Below are positions 22,861 to 35,657 of a stretch of 64,000 nucleotides of DNA, in pieces; the first letter of the stretch is position 1; each line of letters starts with the position of its first letter. The stretch is taken from positions 33,100,001 through 33,164,000 of the forward strand of contig JASDFA010000003.1 of assembly GCA_035772735.1 (NCBI GenBank). The letters are read 5' to 3'. The stretch comes from Datura wrightii. Taxonomy: Eukaryota; Streptophyta; Magnoliopsida; Solanales; Solanaceae. The position numbers were made by a program, and so were the translations under genes. The notes beneath the pieces were generated by a model, which was not told where the DNA came from, made no database searches, and saw only the letters and a program-made list of their open reading frames with translations.

Positions 22861-24398
22861 ATGAGGGAAAGAAGGAGCGGGTGAAGGATGTGCATCGACT
22901 TGCATGGTTGGGAGTCCATTTGGTTGACTCGACCGATGGTGGTGTGATAGTTCAGTATGGATCAAAATCGTCCTTGGTGACTGATGTAAAAGCTAGACAA
23001 GACGAGGACACTATTTTGGTAAAGTTATAGGAAGCCGTTCAGAATCAGAAGGTAGAGGTCTTCTCCAAAGGGGTAGATAGTATGCTTCGATACCGGGGTC
23101 ACTTATGTATTCCAGATGTTGATGATTTGAGGAGCCGGATGTTGCACGAGGCTGATGGATCCAGGTATTCTATACATCCAGGTGCCACCAAGATGTATCG
23201 TGACCTACGGGAAGTCTATTGGTGGAATGGCATGAAGAAGGACATAGCATAATTTATGGCTAAGTGTCCAAACTGTCAGCAAGTGCAGGTTGAGCATTAG
23301 AGACCGGGAGGTGTGCTTCAGGATATCAGTATTCCTACTTGGAAGTGGGAGGAAATCAATATGGACTTCATCACAAGGTTGCCTCGCATGCATCGATAAT
23401 ATGACTCCATTTGGGTGGTTGTGGATAGGTTGAACAAAGCTGCTCATTTTCTACAGGTCAAAACCACTGATTCCATGGAGGATTATGCCATACTATACAT
23501 TCTGGAGTTGGTTTGATTGCATGGAGTGCCCTTGTCCGTCATATCGGACAGAGGTACTCAGTTTACCTCTCAGTTTTGGAGGTTGTTTCAAAAAGGACTG
23601 GGTACTCAGGTTAAGATCAGCACAGCATTTCACCCGCAAACAGATAGTCAAGCGGAACGGACAATTCAGACTCTCGAGGACATGTCGAAAGCATGTGTGA
23701 TTGAATGATCATTTTCCTCTTATCGAGTTTTCGTATAATAACAACTACCATACCAGCATTCAGATGGCTCCATTTGAGTCTCTCTATGGTCGGAGATATA
23801 GATCACCTATTGGTTGGTTTGAAGTCGGTGAAGTTGCGATGCTAGGACCAGAATCAGTCCATGAGGCCATGGAGAAAGTTCAGCTCATACGGGATAGATT
23901 GGAAACAACTCAAAGTCGCCAAGAGTCCTATGCCGATGTGAGGAGAAGGGAACTTGAGTTCGAAGTTGATGATTGGGTGTTTCTGAAGGTGTCTCCCATG
24001 AAGGGAGTGATGAGGTTTGGAAAGAAAGGAAAACTCAGCCCTCGTTATGTTGTCCCCTACCGGATTGTGAAACCAATTGGAAAGATGGCATATGAATTGG
24101 TATTGCCCTCGAAATTAGCTTCTGTTCATCCTGTTTTCCATGTATCGCTCTTAAAGAAGTGTTTAGGGAATCCAGCTCTAGTTATCCCAGTGGACAGTGT
24201 TGGTGTGAAAGACAGCCTTAGTTATGAGGAGGTTCCGGTGGAAATACTGGATCGATTGGTTCGAAGTCTAAGAAACAAGTAGTTTCAGTCAAAGTTTTAT
24301 GGAGGAATCAGCTTGTTGAGGGAGCTATATGGGAAGCCGAAGTAGACATGATGGCTAGATACCCACATTTATTCTCTACCAGCTTAGTTCCAGCTTGA
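22861..24398 (+). pseudogene. int: Element A2 integrase and chromodomain (broken)
   Basis: H2C2 end 'AKCPNCQQ' near 23262. All three catalytic acids are visible: 'NMDFIT' near 23360, 'SDRGTQFTS' near 23545 and 'AERTIQ' near 23650. The C-terminus has 'HPVFHVSLLKKC' near 24128 and the chromodomain 'VLWRNQ' and 'WEAE' near 24295-24345, with the stop at 24396. TAG at 23298 and TGA at 23514 match the stops in A; a deletion near 23703 and another break near 24280 disrupt the frame. Confidence 0.88.
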
Positions 24399-24631
24399 GG
24401 TATCAGTTTTACCCTAAAAACTCTATTCAGTTTCATGTTCAGTTCATGTTCCCCGGTTTCTTTCTTGTATATGGATGTGTATATTATTCATGAATTCAGT
24501 TCAGCCATGTAGTTTAAATCGGAGTTAGTCATTCCATCAGTTTTCAGCTTAAATGATTAGTATTTGAATATGATGATTGCATTTCTCTTCTTTTTTTTTA
24601 TGTTTTCCAACATTCGAGGATGAATGTTCCC

Positions 24632-24641
24632 AAGGGGGAGA
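24632..24641 (+). other. Polypurine tract of A2
   Basis: AAGGGGGAGA lies three bases upstream of the 3' LTR, after 'acattcgaggatgaatgttcc'-type sequence shared with A and B. Confidence 0.8.
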
Positions 24642-24644
24642 TAT

Positions 24645-26897
24645 TGTTATACCCTGGAAGCCTTAAGATCAGATTCGGGAGTTGAAATGGAGAAAATTGG
24701 AAATCTTGCACCAGGTGATAGAACGAGTCATACTTTGACTCGTGGGGTAGACCATGAGTCGTGAAGAGACTCGTGGTGAGGTATAGGACTTGAATTGAAA
24801 TTTTGGGTTTTGGAAGTCACCATAACTCATTGAGTCAGTCGTGATCAAGGGCTATGGGAAGAAGAAAAATTGGCAGTGTACCCTACGGATGGCTACCACG
24901 ATTCGTGGGATGAGTCGTGGTCAGCCTATTGTTAATGATTTGAGATTATGGGCAGTGAAAGTGATGAGTGGTGACCACAAGTTATGGTCACCAGTAACGA
25001 CTCGTAGGGTCCCCTGTGGTGATTCCCAGACAAATTGTGAACAGTGCACTCGACAACTTAGACCATGAGTAGTGGTCCTTGGTAACTATTCGTCCAGTCC
25101 CTCGAGGGGACTAGCAGGCAACTATTTTCTACGAATTTAGTAATGGCTTTTTCGTAATTCCTATGGTCCTAAGGCCTAATCAAGCTATGAATGATGAGTT
25201 TTAAGAGGGGTAAGTTCATTCTAAGTCATTCTTACTCATGCATGCAAAGTTAGAGGTCTAGAGAGGTGATCAAGCTCATTCTCCTTCAAGTTTTTCTTCA
25301 ATTCTTCATTGGGCAATCAAGGAAGTGGTTAAATCAGATCCTATCAGGTATTTAGGGTTATGAATGGGTGAATTCGCTCACACCATGCCCAGTCTCTCAT
25401 AATTCATGAAAATCTATGAGTTGATTCTATGGGGTTTTAACCCAATGCGTGAATTCTCTAAGTAAGTGTCATGGGTATGATCTAAGTATGTTTTAATTGA
25501 TGAATTATGATTCATGGGAAAGTTTTATCATGTTTTCAATTACTAATCATGTTTATTAGTTTTAAAAATTATCATGCCCATTCATGTAAGCTTATGAGAA
25601 GATGAGATTTATGAAGTATGTTCATGTATGATGGATTCTTTTATAAGAAAAGCATGTTTTCAATCTACCCATGTTATGTTCATGTTTTCAAAGTGAATAA
25701 AATTAATTTCAAGCATGTTAAAGTATTGGTCAAGCCTGTATGTTCAAGTATTGCTTATGATTCATGTTAAATTACCTTACCATATGGTTTTGGAGTCTAG
25801 ACCCCTAATTTTACTCAACTTGTGGTATGGTTTGAGCCAAGACTCCTCATGTGTGATTCAAATTTATATGTTTTCATGATTATTCATCTTATCCAATAGA
25901 CGATGGTCAGCTTCATTGAAAAATGATGGAGAGCATAAGCATGTTTTTGGGAGTAGTGTCTAGCACCGAGTAGGCTAAGGGTTAGTAAACCCTACGCCTC
26001 AGAACTACGCGCCAACATAGGTATGATTAGATTATATAGGAACCTCCTATGTAAGCTATCCCCTTTCCCAAGGGGCCTTCATCTTGATACCGATATCATG
26101 GTATTTTCCTTAGCCCTGGCAAGGCTTTGGATGGCTCTACCCATTTGAGTGTGATAGTTGAGACCACTTAAGCTCTATCGTGGTATGTTGGTTATATGAA
26201 GAGTCTCTCATTGTTTATCAATCATGATATATATATATCTGTTCTAAATCAGGTTTGACCCAATGTTCAGTTTTACTTATGAGTACCAGATTTCAACTTT
26301 GGGTCAATCAATTTAGTTATTATGTTATGTTATGTTCAGATCATGATTTTAAAAAATGGCATGCAAGCCCTACTCTCAGATTTTTATTTTGTTTATGTTT
26401 TATATCATGCATGTTTTAAATGATTTTACTTAATTAAGCGGTTTTACTTACCTTACATACTCGGTACATTCCACGTACTAACTGCATACTCTATGCTGTA
26501 TCATTTTATGATACAGGCCCCGGTACTCAGACTTAGCCTCGTCCTTAGCCAGCCTTTTTGAGTTAGCATCCCACATTTGTTGGTGAGTCCTCATCTCCCC
26601 AGGACCATGCTTTTATTAGTTTTCTTTATGTATTCAGTAGCAGACTTAGACAGTTAGTTGAGGTCTCGTCCCATCAACTCATTAGTAATAGAGGCTTTTT
26701 AGACATAAAATGTAATCAGCTTCAAATTCGTGTTTATTTCTGATGCTATGCGTATTTCAGACTTCCGCTAAGTTTATCATGTTGATTTTCCACTTTACGT
26801 GATTGAGTTAGATGTGTGTTCATGCTATCGGTCTACTTGGAGTCTCTCAAGGGTCCTTGTCCCGGGTCTCGATTCGGGCCATGTTCGGGTCGTGACA
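24645..26897 (+). repeat. Element A2 3' LTR
   Basis: It starts TGTTATACCC and ends GTCGTGACA, followed by the TSD TTCCC. Collinear with the 5' LTR. The 3' LTR contains 'cttacatactcggtacattccacgta' near 26452-26475 and the 'catcaactcattag' block near 26672. Confidence 0.92.
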
Positions 26898-26902
26898 TTC
26901 CC

Positions 26903-27620
26903 CCACACAGCTTATGCACCCCTACAATAGACACCCTCAAGTTAGACATTTTTCCTGAGTTGAGGTTCACAATGTCCAAGGAGAGACTAGGGCCAAAATA
27001 GGTTCATTGTGAATAAGTAGAAAGGTGAATGGGCTAATCAAAGAAAAATGATCAATTAAGGCTCAAACATTTGGATCAAGGGATACTTATTCATTTGGTA
27101 GGTAAATTTAGGCTAAAAGTGAGCTAATTCAAAAATGGCCTATGATCCTTTCCTAACTAACTATCCTATAACCTAAGCAAAGACTAACCAGACAAGTTCT
27201 AGATCACTACAGGTTTGCATCACACACTACCTATCTGGTTAATGCACAACTAAGCTATAGTCAGTCATGCTAATCACTTAAATGCTATAAAAAGATACAT
27301 AGTGGTCATGCTCCATAGTCACATACACATCTAACTATACCATAAAAATTTTAAAAAGGGTCATTTTTTTAAATAATTTCAAAACATCAAATGCATGTGC
27401 ATTTATTGGTTGTTAAGTACTTCTAAGCTACTTCTAGTTAAACAAAAAATAAAATATCTTAAATATGTCGGTTCTACTAGATAGCATGTCCGAAGAAAAA
27501 GAAACATGGCAACAAAAAACCTCGGACAAACCAAAAATAAAAAAACAGATAAACCCCTCTTTTTGAAAAACGTGCTTTGTCCCCAAAGCAAGAAAATAAA
27601 AAGTAAGAGAGGGACATACC
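26903..27620 (-). mobile_element. Element C 3' noncoding region, second part
   Basis: Continuation of C on the other side of A2, downstream of its second ORF. AT-rich; I see no coding, RNA gene or further repeat. Short open frames here are rich in Phe and Leu because of T-rich sequence and are not credible proteins. Confidence 0.6.
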
Positions 27621-29807
27621 TGTGGCACTCTAAGCACTATTGTCATCCTGTGGAGGCGGGTGTGAAGGCACACTTTCTACCTCAGCAATCATGGCATTAG
27701 CGGTGACCGAGCACTCAGTGGTGTGGTAGTGGGGGCTATGGTCACCCCCTCAGCAGTTTTGGTTGCATCAGCGACCTCTCTAACCATCTTGGCTAAATGT
27801 GGCTAACCCAAGGGTCCTTGCAAGCTCACCAGGCATAGTAACTGAGCTCTCGGCTCCTCTAGCTCTCTCCTGCAACTCAGACATGTGCTTGTCATGAGTC
27901 TAAAGGATAGCTACTGCCACCCACTTGCTTTCCTTTCTCTCCCTTCTCTTCCTCTTCCTGGAGGTCTCCTCATCAACTACCTCCACTTCTCTCTTCTTTC
28001 CTTTCTCTCTATTGACCGGCTTAGGAGCCCAGAATGCCCCTAGAACAAGCTCCCCCTCTGCCTCATCCTTAAGCAATGGGATAGTGGGGGCTGATAATAT
28101 GGCCAACTTTCTAGATAAGAGCTCAGCTACCTAACTTTGCAGCGACCCAATCTCCTATCTCAATCTCCCTATATATGGTTGCTTAGATAGTCGCTCATTG
28201 AGCTATAACCCAAAGTTGTCTAATCTTCTATTTAACCCTCTCGTAGCCTCCTCAATCTTAGCCTTGACCCAAGGCTTGACATGCTCCATCATCATGTTGA
28301 CCTTCTTCTCGGTCAAGGTTAGCCTCTTGGCTAGCTTCTATAGGAACTCATGGCCACAAGAATGAATCCAGATGGAACCTTACCCAATGTGGCTAGTAGA
28401 GGTGCAGAGGAAGTGCTGGGGGCAACTGTTGTGTGGCTGGCTTAGTGGCCGGCATCTCACTCTACTCAACGGAGGTTGGGGCATCTACCTACTCACCCCC
28501 GACTGGCTGTGGTGGTGGAACTGCTACTGGTAATCTATCCTGGCTCACTGGGTTCGTCTCATCTCGAATCAGCCCAATGTCAGAACTGCGGTTTTCTCCA
28601 ATCGTGGCATCAACCTCAGCTGTCACCTGAACGCTAGACTCTCTACAAAGCCTATATATGAGACTCGGGAATGGAATCATCGTGCTCAAGGCTAGAGCTC
28701 AATCCCAAATCTCTTCTTCTATCACCCTCGGGATGTTAATGACATATCTCGACATGATGCATGCCACTAACCCTACTTTGTCAGTGCTCAAGGTATCATC
28801 ATTCACCCTCGATGCCAATATGTGGTGAACCAATTTCCAGCAGGTCTTCTCTATGAAGTTAAGTGAAGCTTTGGTAACCTATCGTCCACTGGTCACCCAC
28901 TCAACCTCCTCTTTCTCCTCAGCAATTACTCTAGCCAACCACCTTAGCTGCCTATGTCTCCCCTCTAGGCTCAGCTGCTTAACCCTTTTTAGGGTATCAA
29001 CTCGGTAATCAAACTCTGTTGTAGTGGCTGGGGCCTTGTAATCCGGCCTATATAATATTTAGGAAATGGCCTGCTTGGAGACATCAACTGCTCATCCCTG
29101 GACGCTCACACTCTCTAGTCTGGGCTGCTCCTTTACCTTCTGCCCAGTTGGAGTTTGCTGCTCTAAGGTGGCCAAGTAGTTGGCATAGAACTCCCTCACC
29201 ATGTTAGTACTGAAGCCATCGGGGGTTCTTGCCATCCCTCGAACCCATAGAACTTAAATAGCCGCTTCATCTCCTCGGCCTCATTCAAGGCGCTGGTCAA
29301 GATTTGCGGCTCCTCCAAAATGCTTCACCTTGGGTTCTTATTGGAGGTGAGAGTGATGCCCTGCTCATAAATCTCTCTAGCACCAGGCACACTCTACTGG
29401 ATGGTGCGACTCTTCGAAGGCGAGGTCTGATCGTCATCATCATTTAGTGCCTTTTCCTTAGACCTGACCTTATTTGGACCCTCTCCAGATTGGGCCTTAT
29501 CTGACCCTTCCTCAATATTTGAGCCACTACCTGACTCCTAAGGTTGTGCATTGGCTCCCTCCTCAGACTGGGGAGCATTTGTCGGAGTGGTAGAGGTAGC
29601 AACGGCCTAAGCCTTGACCTGTGCCCTAGTGATTTGGGGTTCATTAGTGTCATTAGAATCAGCTTGATACTTCTCCAGTGAACCACTAGGTATTTTCTTC
29701 CCCTGCTCGGAGGTTGAGGTCTTATCTACCAATGCCCTTTAGGCAGCAATCTCAGCTCTGGCCCCCTTTTCTTGGGCATTCTTTGTTGCTCTTTTCTTGA
29801 TTTTCAT
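27621..29807 (-). pseudogene. Element C second ORF: 'putative plant transposon protein'-like (broken)
   Basis: On the minus strand an ATG at 29807 opens a lysine-rich N-terminus, then a low-complexity acidic linker. Next comes a globular region (about 29290-28640) with 'MKRLFKFYGFEG', 'REFYANYLATL', 'CWKLVHHILASRVNDD', 'LVACIMSRYVINIPRVI' and 'PSLIYRLCRESSVQV', then a Pro-rich and charged tail ('EETSRKRKRRERKE' near 27950). This pattern is what I recall of the Pfam family PF20167, found with plant LTR elements; its function is unknown. At least ten stops break it, most where CAG is likely. Confidence 0.65.
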
Positions 29808-31270
29808 GGTACCTGTGGAGAAAAGGTTAGTATGTGATTGCAAAGAAAGAAAGCAAGGAAATTATGTTCAGTATCATACTACGATTCCTCAGTATGAATC
29901 ATACCATGATGGTACGATCCGTATTGAGATTCATAGTGTCTTCTATCACTGTAATGACTCATTGTTACAACTTATACCAAGTTGGTACGAATCGTACTGA
30001 TGGTCATATGATGATCTTCAGAAAATGTGAATCTTGATAATTTTGTATGACTCGTTATCATGATTTGTAGTTGGATTCTACGAGTCGTACTAATGGTTGT
30101 AATATTGGATTATGATTTTGACCCTCTATTTCCTAGTACAATCACTTGGTATGACTCATAGTGAGATACCACAAATCGTACTAAGTTCCCTACCGTGATT
30201 TTCCATATTAATGAACTAGGACAGTACTAATGAATAACCCTATGAGTTGTAGTACAACACCTCGAGTCGTAAGATAGCTCGTGAACCCTATCCTTTCCCT
30301 GTGTAGTGCCAGATATGCAGGAAAATATATTTTTGGGGTGGCTACTCAAACATCACCACCCTATTGCCTCACAAATATACAACATATCACCTACCTCCTC
30401 ACTCCGCATAATTTAAGTTTTTCCATTTACTCACTACCCAAACATAATTTAATTTGTTGAGTCTAATTCATTCCAAAACCCAGAAAACAAGATCATGTAC
30501 AACTTACTAATCATGTTCCTCCATTTTAGTTTATGAATGGAGGAATCACAATGACAGTTTGATCATAGTTAGCAAGACAACAAAATGAAAAATTCTCAAC
30601 TTACTTGCTAGATTCTTGATTTACTCTTGCTCGCTTAGGGTTTGGAGTATGAACTTCGACCAACCTTTACAATTTTGTAGCACAATTTCGAGCTTAATGG
30701 CAATGGGAGTGAGTTACGACTGACTGAAGAGAGAGGGGAGGAGATCGTGTGTTCAAGTGAGGGACATTAGGTCAAAAAATTTTTATTTTAAATAGGTTGT
30801 GGGCAGATTTGAAAAAATTTGGGTTGAGTCAGGTCTACTGGGTTATGTCATTTAATTTGCCCGTTATGACTTGTACCAGAAGTCGTAGGTCACACCTATG
30901 ACTCATCCCTAACATTCATACCTAGAGGCTGAGAAAACTTAATTGGGCACCTACCGGTGGATGGTACAAGTCGTACTAGAGTGACACAACCTGTACCATG
31001 ACTTGTAGGTTAGAACTTCAGTACTTTGGCACTTTAGTGGAGTTTATCACTACGGTGAGTACTACGAATCGTACCATACAGGTATGATTCGTAATGACCA
31101 ACAATACTATGAAATTTTGCACCATATCAAGTCTCTACTTTTCACCATAAATGGGACTACGAGCCGTACAATTATGTTATGGCCCGTACTAAGGCTCGTA
31201 GTCCAGACATGTCCTGCATTTTTGACCCATCAATTTTTGTTTCACCTGCACACTAAACACCCATTAGATA
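29808..31270 (-). promoter_or_regulatory. Element C gag-ORF2 spacer filled with LTR-type dyad words
   Basis: No coding is seen. Many copies of TACGA-N-TCGTA-like words occur: 29911-29923, 29984-29997 (GTACGA-A-TCGTAC, perfect), 30079-30089 (TACGA-G-TCGTA, perfect), 30963-30976, 31063-31073 (perfect) and others to about 31200. The same words fill part of the LTRs of C (15680-16085 and about 35090-35480). A duplicated control region or internal promoter for ORF2 is inference. Confidence 0.5.
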
Positions 31271-31275
31271 AGATA

Positions 31276-31397
31276 CTTAGGTTGCCTCCCAAGAAGTTAC
31301 AACACGACGCAGGTGGTTCGGTTACTCAAACATCACTAAACCACCTTATGTGTTGTCTCCCAAGAGGCTCTTGATTTAACATCGTGGCACGATGCAA
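31276..31397 (-). other. Tandem post-gag two-hairpin motif (two copies)
   Basis: Copy 1 (31397 to 31351, minus) starts 14 nt after the gag stop and has stem 1 AUCG-UGCCA-CGAU, extendable to 6 bp with one G-U pair, then 'gttaaatcaagagcctcttgg'-type sequence. Copy 2 (about 31312 to 31276) has stem 2 CUUGG-GAGGCAAC-CUAAG, closed with one G-U pair. D has two copies and F has one in the same place. Function unknown. Confidence 0.6.
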
Positions 31398-31410
31398 GTC
31401 TCTTAACTAC

Positions 31411-33896
31411 TCAGAATTCGTCAAGAAACTCAAACTCATCTTCTATTGTTGAAATTACCCAAAACTCATTTGGTTTCTTCATTGACCTATAGATGTTGAA
31501 GGTAACATCTTCTTTATTTAGCCTAAACTTCAGTTGGCCCGCTTCAACATGCACCAGGGCTCTCCTAGTGACAAGGAACGACCACCCCAAGATGATGGGG
31601 ACCTTGAAATCTACCTCACAATCTAAGATCATGAAGTCAGCTGGGAAGATAAACCTTTCCACCTTCACTAGAACATCGTGTAGGATCCCCACTGGCTTCT
31701 TCACTGTGCGGTCTTCCATTAATAGTCGCATTGTAGTCTATGTGGGGGTTCCCAAGCCCAGCTATTTGAACACAACTAGAGGCATCAAGTTGATGCTAGC
31801 ACCGGGTCACATAATGCCCTTGCAAAATCAATATCTCCAATAGTGTAAGGGATGGTGAAGGCACCTGGATCCTCCTTTTTATGAGAAAGGACCCGTGAAG
31901 CTATGGCACTACAATGGTGTAGGTTTCCAACTAGCTCATGACTCACAGATCTCTTCCTAGTTACCAGGTCCTTAATGAACTCAGCATACCCAGGCATCTG
32001 TTCCAATACCTCAACCAATGGGATATTCACAGACAACTTCTTCAACATAGATAAAAACTTTTGGAACTTCCCATCATCCACCTTCTTCTTCATCCTCTGA
32101 GGGAATGGTGGAGGTGGTCGAGGGATGGGTCTGAAAACCTGAGGGTTCTCCTTTGCTTTCCTTTTTCTACCTTAGACTCCTTTTCATGAACTGGAGTCTT
32201 AGTCAACTCAGCATCACTTTTGATCACCTGTTCAGCAATCTCATCCTCATCATCCACATCAATCTCCTTCATTCCTTCAATCTCAACTACAACTGGAAAA
32301 GGAGGATCAATAGTGGTTTTCCCACTCTTAGTCATTACAACCATGTAGTGACTGTCATTTTTCAGATTTTGGACTATGTTTCTAGGAAGTGTACCCTTTT
32401 GCCTTTGGTTCAGGGATGCAGACATCTGCTCCAGCTGCTGTTTAATCATTGTGGCATGTGATTCAACTTTCTGCTCATGCCAGATATGTCTCCCCAAATG
32501 TCCTTTAGCTGATCATTTGTGGACTTTTCCTTCTTTAGCAGCTCAGCCATCATGTTCTACAACTTTGAGGGTCTAGCATCACCCTCACAAGCCTTTGGAG
32601 GAACATATAAGCATGTGCGGTCATTTTGGTAGCCATCATTCTTTCTCCAATCTCTTTCTCGTTCACTATCTCTACTCCTATCCATGTACCCATTCTTTTT
32701 GTGGTTATCTATATACTGGTTCCAACCTTTATTTCTAGAACCTTGGCACCAAGTTTCTTGACCAAACCCTTGGGCGTTGTCTCGAAAACCCGCCACCTGT
32801 TTATCCAAGAAATTTGCCTCCTCCTTAGAATCGAAATGCTCGAACCCCGTCTCCTAACCCTGAGCTCCCACTGTGTTTACCTTTTGAGCTCCAGAACCCA
32901 TAATATGCTTCTTGAGTAGGTCTAAATTTGTTCTCATATGATCCAATTCCTGATCACGCTCTTCCTCTTTTTTACATTGCCCCATAGCCATCCCTATAAC
33001 ATATGTACCTTTCGCTGCTTTAGCCTCTCTTGTGTGCCAGGCTCTATGTATTTTAGTCACTCGGTCTAGTATGGATGCTGCTCCTCCTGCTACTACATCT
33101 GCCACAACCTTAATGCTGTTGTTCAAAGACCTATAAAAAATGTCCAACAAACTCTCATCGGGAATTTTGTGATTTGGGCACTTAGTTAGCTTCTTCTTGA
33201 ATCTCAGCCATGTCTCATGAAGTGCCTCTATCTTAAGCTATCGGAAATTATAAATCTCATCTTTTAACTGCAACATCCTGGATAGTGGGAAGAAACTTTC
33301 CAAAAAGGCCTGTTTAACCTCCCTCTAGTTGGTGATGGAGTCGTTTGGCAACTCCGACAATCATAAAGTGGCCTCCCCAAATAGAGAGAATTGAAAGAGT
33401 CTCAACCTAATAGCATCTTGACTCATGCTGGCAATCTGTATGCCTTGCAAATCCTTAGAAATTTCATTAGGTGCAAATTTGCATCATCAGTTGCATTACC
33501 ACTAAACAGCACCTTCATGTTGAGTAACTAGATCATGGTGCTAGTGATGTTGAACTTTTCCCCAGCAGGCAAAGGTGGAGGTATAATAGCTCCTGTCAAT
33601 CAAGCTTCATCAATATTTCAATCCTCATTATCAAACTGAGGAGCATATCTATGGAACTGGTGTGGCCCATGGCCTCTGTTACCCTTTTTGTGATGGCCAA
33701 CATTAACTATCTCTTCCTGAGCATCCTCTGCCTCTTGAAGGGTAGCTTGCCGAGCTAACTCCATCTGGTGAGCTTTAGCAGCTATTCTGGCTTGCATCTA
33801 CTTAGGGGTTTTATTGCGGTCCATATTTCTCAGAGTTCGTTCTAGATTAGGATCAGTAGGAATCAGAGGTTCTCCGCTTTGCCGAGTACTTGGCAT
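31411..33896 (-). pseudogene. gag: Element C gag-protease (broken)
   Basis: ATG at 33896 (minus). The capsid region includes 'LRLFQFSLFGEA', 'FPLSRMLQLKDEI' and 'LLDIFYRSLNN' (about 33400-33110). Then a Gln/Lys-rich linker, a 'VVMTKSGK' motif near 32345 where relatives have 'ITLRSGK', and 'LSVNIPLVEVLEQMPGYAEF' near 32020. The protease motif is Asp-Pro-Gly-Ala ('ALCDP', near 31808), next to a frameshift; the domain continues through 'FPADFMILDCEV' and 'PIILGWSFLV'. The C-terminus ends at 31411. Several stops and frameshifts break it. I assign it to the Athila-like group by memory of these motifs. Confidence 0.82.
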
Positions 33897-34000
33897 TCAC
33901 CAAGTGCTAACCTGTAGGTGTCAAAAACAAAAGAAAACGTAAATGAGGAAATAAATATTAAAAGTTAAACACAAGCAATAAATCTAATCCTAAGTTGTAT

Positions 34001-34018
34001 TCCTCGGTAATGGTGCCA
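34001..34018 (-). other. Primer binding site of C (tRNA-Asp type)
   Basis: On the minus strand it reads TGGCACCATTACCGAGGA, a degraded form of the TGGCGCCGTTGCCGGGGA site typical of Athila/Tat elements. It lies four bases from the LTR end. Confidence 0.8.
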
Positions 34019-34022
34019 TTTT

Positions 34023-35652
34023 TAATAACGCTCAAATTACACCCCTGAAGAAGTATAACGCGAACGTTGTCAATAAAGAACCCAACTAAGGTTAGGGTTG
34101 ATCCCACAGGGAATATGGTCAGGATGTAGAATAACACTAGTATTTATGCTTTTAGTTCAGTTATTTCTTAATGGGGGGTTTAAAGAAATAATTAAATAAG
34201 AATATGGACAATTGGTGTTGTGATCAAGTTTATGCAATTTATTAGGGAAGTGTTCCCCATGAATTCATAACAACATTGGTTTATTACACCAGTGATCTAT
34301 CCCAATACTTAGCTTGCAGAACTGATAACATAGGTTCATTTGAACGACTGATTTATTCCTCTTGGATGACTATACTCAATTATCGGATTAGGTCTCCTGA
34401 GTGATTTCACTTTAACCATTATCAATTATTCCAAATTAACTATCCTACGACCGCATCTCAAGTTATTCAATGAATCTAAAGTTCAAGACTTTGTTGTTCT
34501 TCTCTTTACCTAATCTCTACTTCTCAGGTTTGAGCATGTAGAGAATACAGAAAAGTCCTAATGTTGTGCATTGTTAAGAAACATGTATGATGAGGGGAAG
34601 AACAATACAAGCATGTGTATTGGCTTAGACTCACTTTATGTTAACCTTAGTTAGTTATTCCCCCATGGATCCCACAACCCTAGTTGTGGAGGTTTTTGGA
34701 TATTCATGATTGCAAGAAAAGAATAGATTTCATAGAAGAAAACAGAATTAACAACTTAGAATGATGGTTGAAGAAAAACCCAATTGATTATTGCACAATC
34801 AAACTATGAACAATTTAAGAACAATGAAGAAAATCTCCAAGTAATTCATGTAGTTGATCTCCAAGTTATGTTAGGAGGCTCACAATCACGTTTACAAAGA
34901 AAAGTTTCTCTCTTTAAAGAATAACCTAAAAAATATTTATATTAATAATTTAAATTCTTTCCTAAATTAAGAGGGAACTACTGCCGACATGTCCTACAAG
35001 TCATTGAATGAAGTTACGAATCGTGGCTTCCATCTGTAGTACACAATGCAACCTTAAAATCTGTTAAGTCTTGGGAGTTGGCATGACTCGTACAATGCAA
35101 CTATAAGTCGGACGTTGTCTGTTGTATTCTAGATATATGAAGTCTGGCATCTTCTAATCTTTCCATGAGTCCATGGTACAGTTCATACTTGAATGTCATG
35201 ACTCGTGGTATCTACTCGTACCCTAGGATCTATCAACTCGACATGTTATTTGAAATTCACCATGGCTCTTTGGTATGAGTCGTATGTTGTTATCAAGACC
35301 CATATCTTCCAATCGTATCAGGAACTCAGGCAAGTTCTCAACTTCTGAATTTTTCCACAACTCATTGGTACGGTTCATACCAAGATAGTACGGCTCATAC
35401 CAAGAGTTGTACTTGGCCCTAACACTTTTGCATCTCCTCTGCATTTTCTCACAATTGTTAGGTACAACTCGTATTGAGATCTGCACTGGCCTATTTTCTG
35501 CACTGTTTCCTCTTATTTTCTAGAATCAAACTCCTAAACCTAATTTCCCTAAAAACAAGGTAAAACACTTCATATTTGTATAAATATACCTAAGACCAAG
35601 CATCTTTTTTAAGTTTTAAGCATCGAAAGTGTTGTAAAACCAGAACACATCA
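34023..35652 (-). repeat. Element C 5' LTR
   Basis: About 1.63 kb, collinear with 14655-16257. In plus orientation it starts TAATAACGCTC (the partner starts TGATAACACTC) and ends CACATCA at 35652, followed by AGCAG, the right-hand TSD. TACGAC/GTCGTA words occur at about 35090-35480. Confidence 0.9.
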
Positions 35653-35657
35653 AGCAG

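Larger units (their letters stand above)
17061..26897 (+). mobile_element. Element A2: Tekay/Del-like chromovirus with a plastid DNA insertion
   Basis: A full-length element related to A: LTRs of about 2.2 kb, tRNA-Met primer site, gag, protease, RT, RNase H, integrase and chromodomain. The TSD TTCCC is exact (17056-17060 and 26898-26902) and lies inside C. The polyprotein is inactivated by stops and frameshifts and by about 300 bp of plastid rps3 within RT. The exact TSD says it is younger than C. Confidence 0.92.
14655..35652 (-). mobile_element. Element C: Athila-like gag-protease element with second ORF, no pol
   Basis: Minus-strand element with 1.6 kb LTRs (34023-35652 and 14655-16257), a tRNA-Asp-type primer site, gag-protease (33896 to 31411), and a second ORF (29807 to about 27621). 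No RT or integrase is seen in the roughly 7.9 kb internal region once A2 (17061-26897) is removed. The 5-bp flanks AACAG (14650-14654) and AGCAG (35653-35657) agree at four of five positions. It sits in the gag of B. The layout matches what are called TR-GAG elements, which depend on other elements for enzymes. Confidence 0.85.

Noticed and set aside
27403..27673. Hydrophobic minus-strand open frames
   Set aside because: T-rich noncoding sequence of C just downstream of ORF2; no family resemblance.
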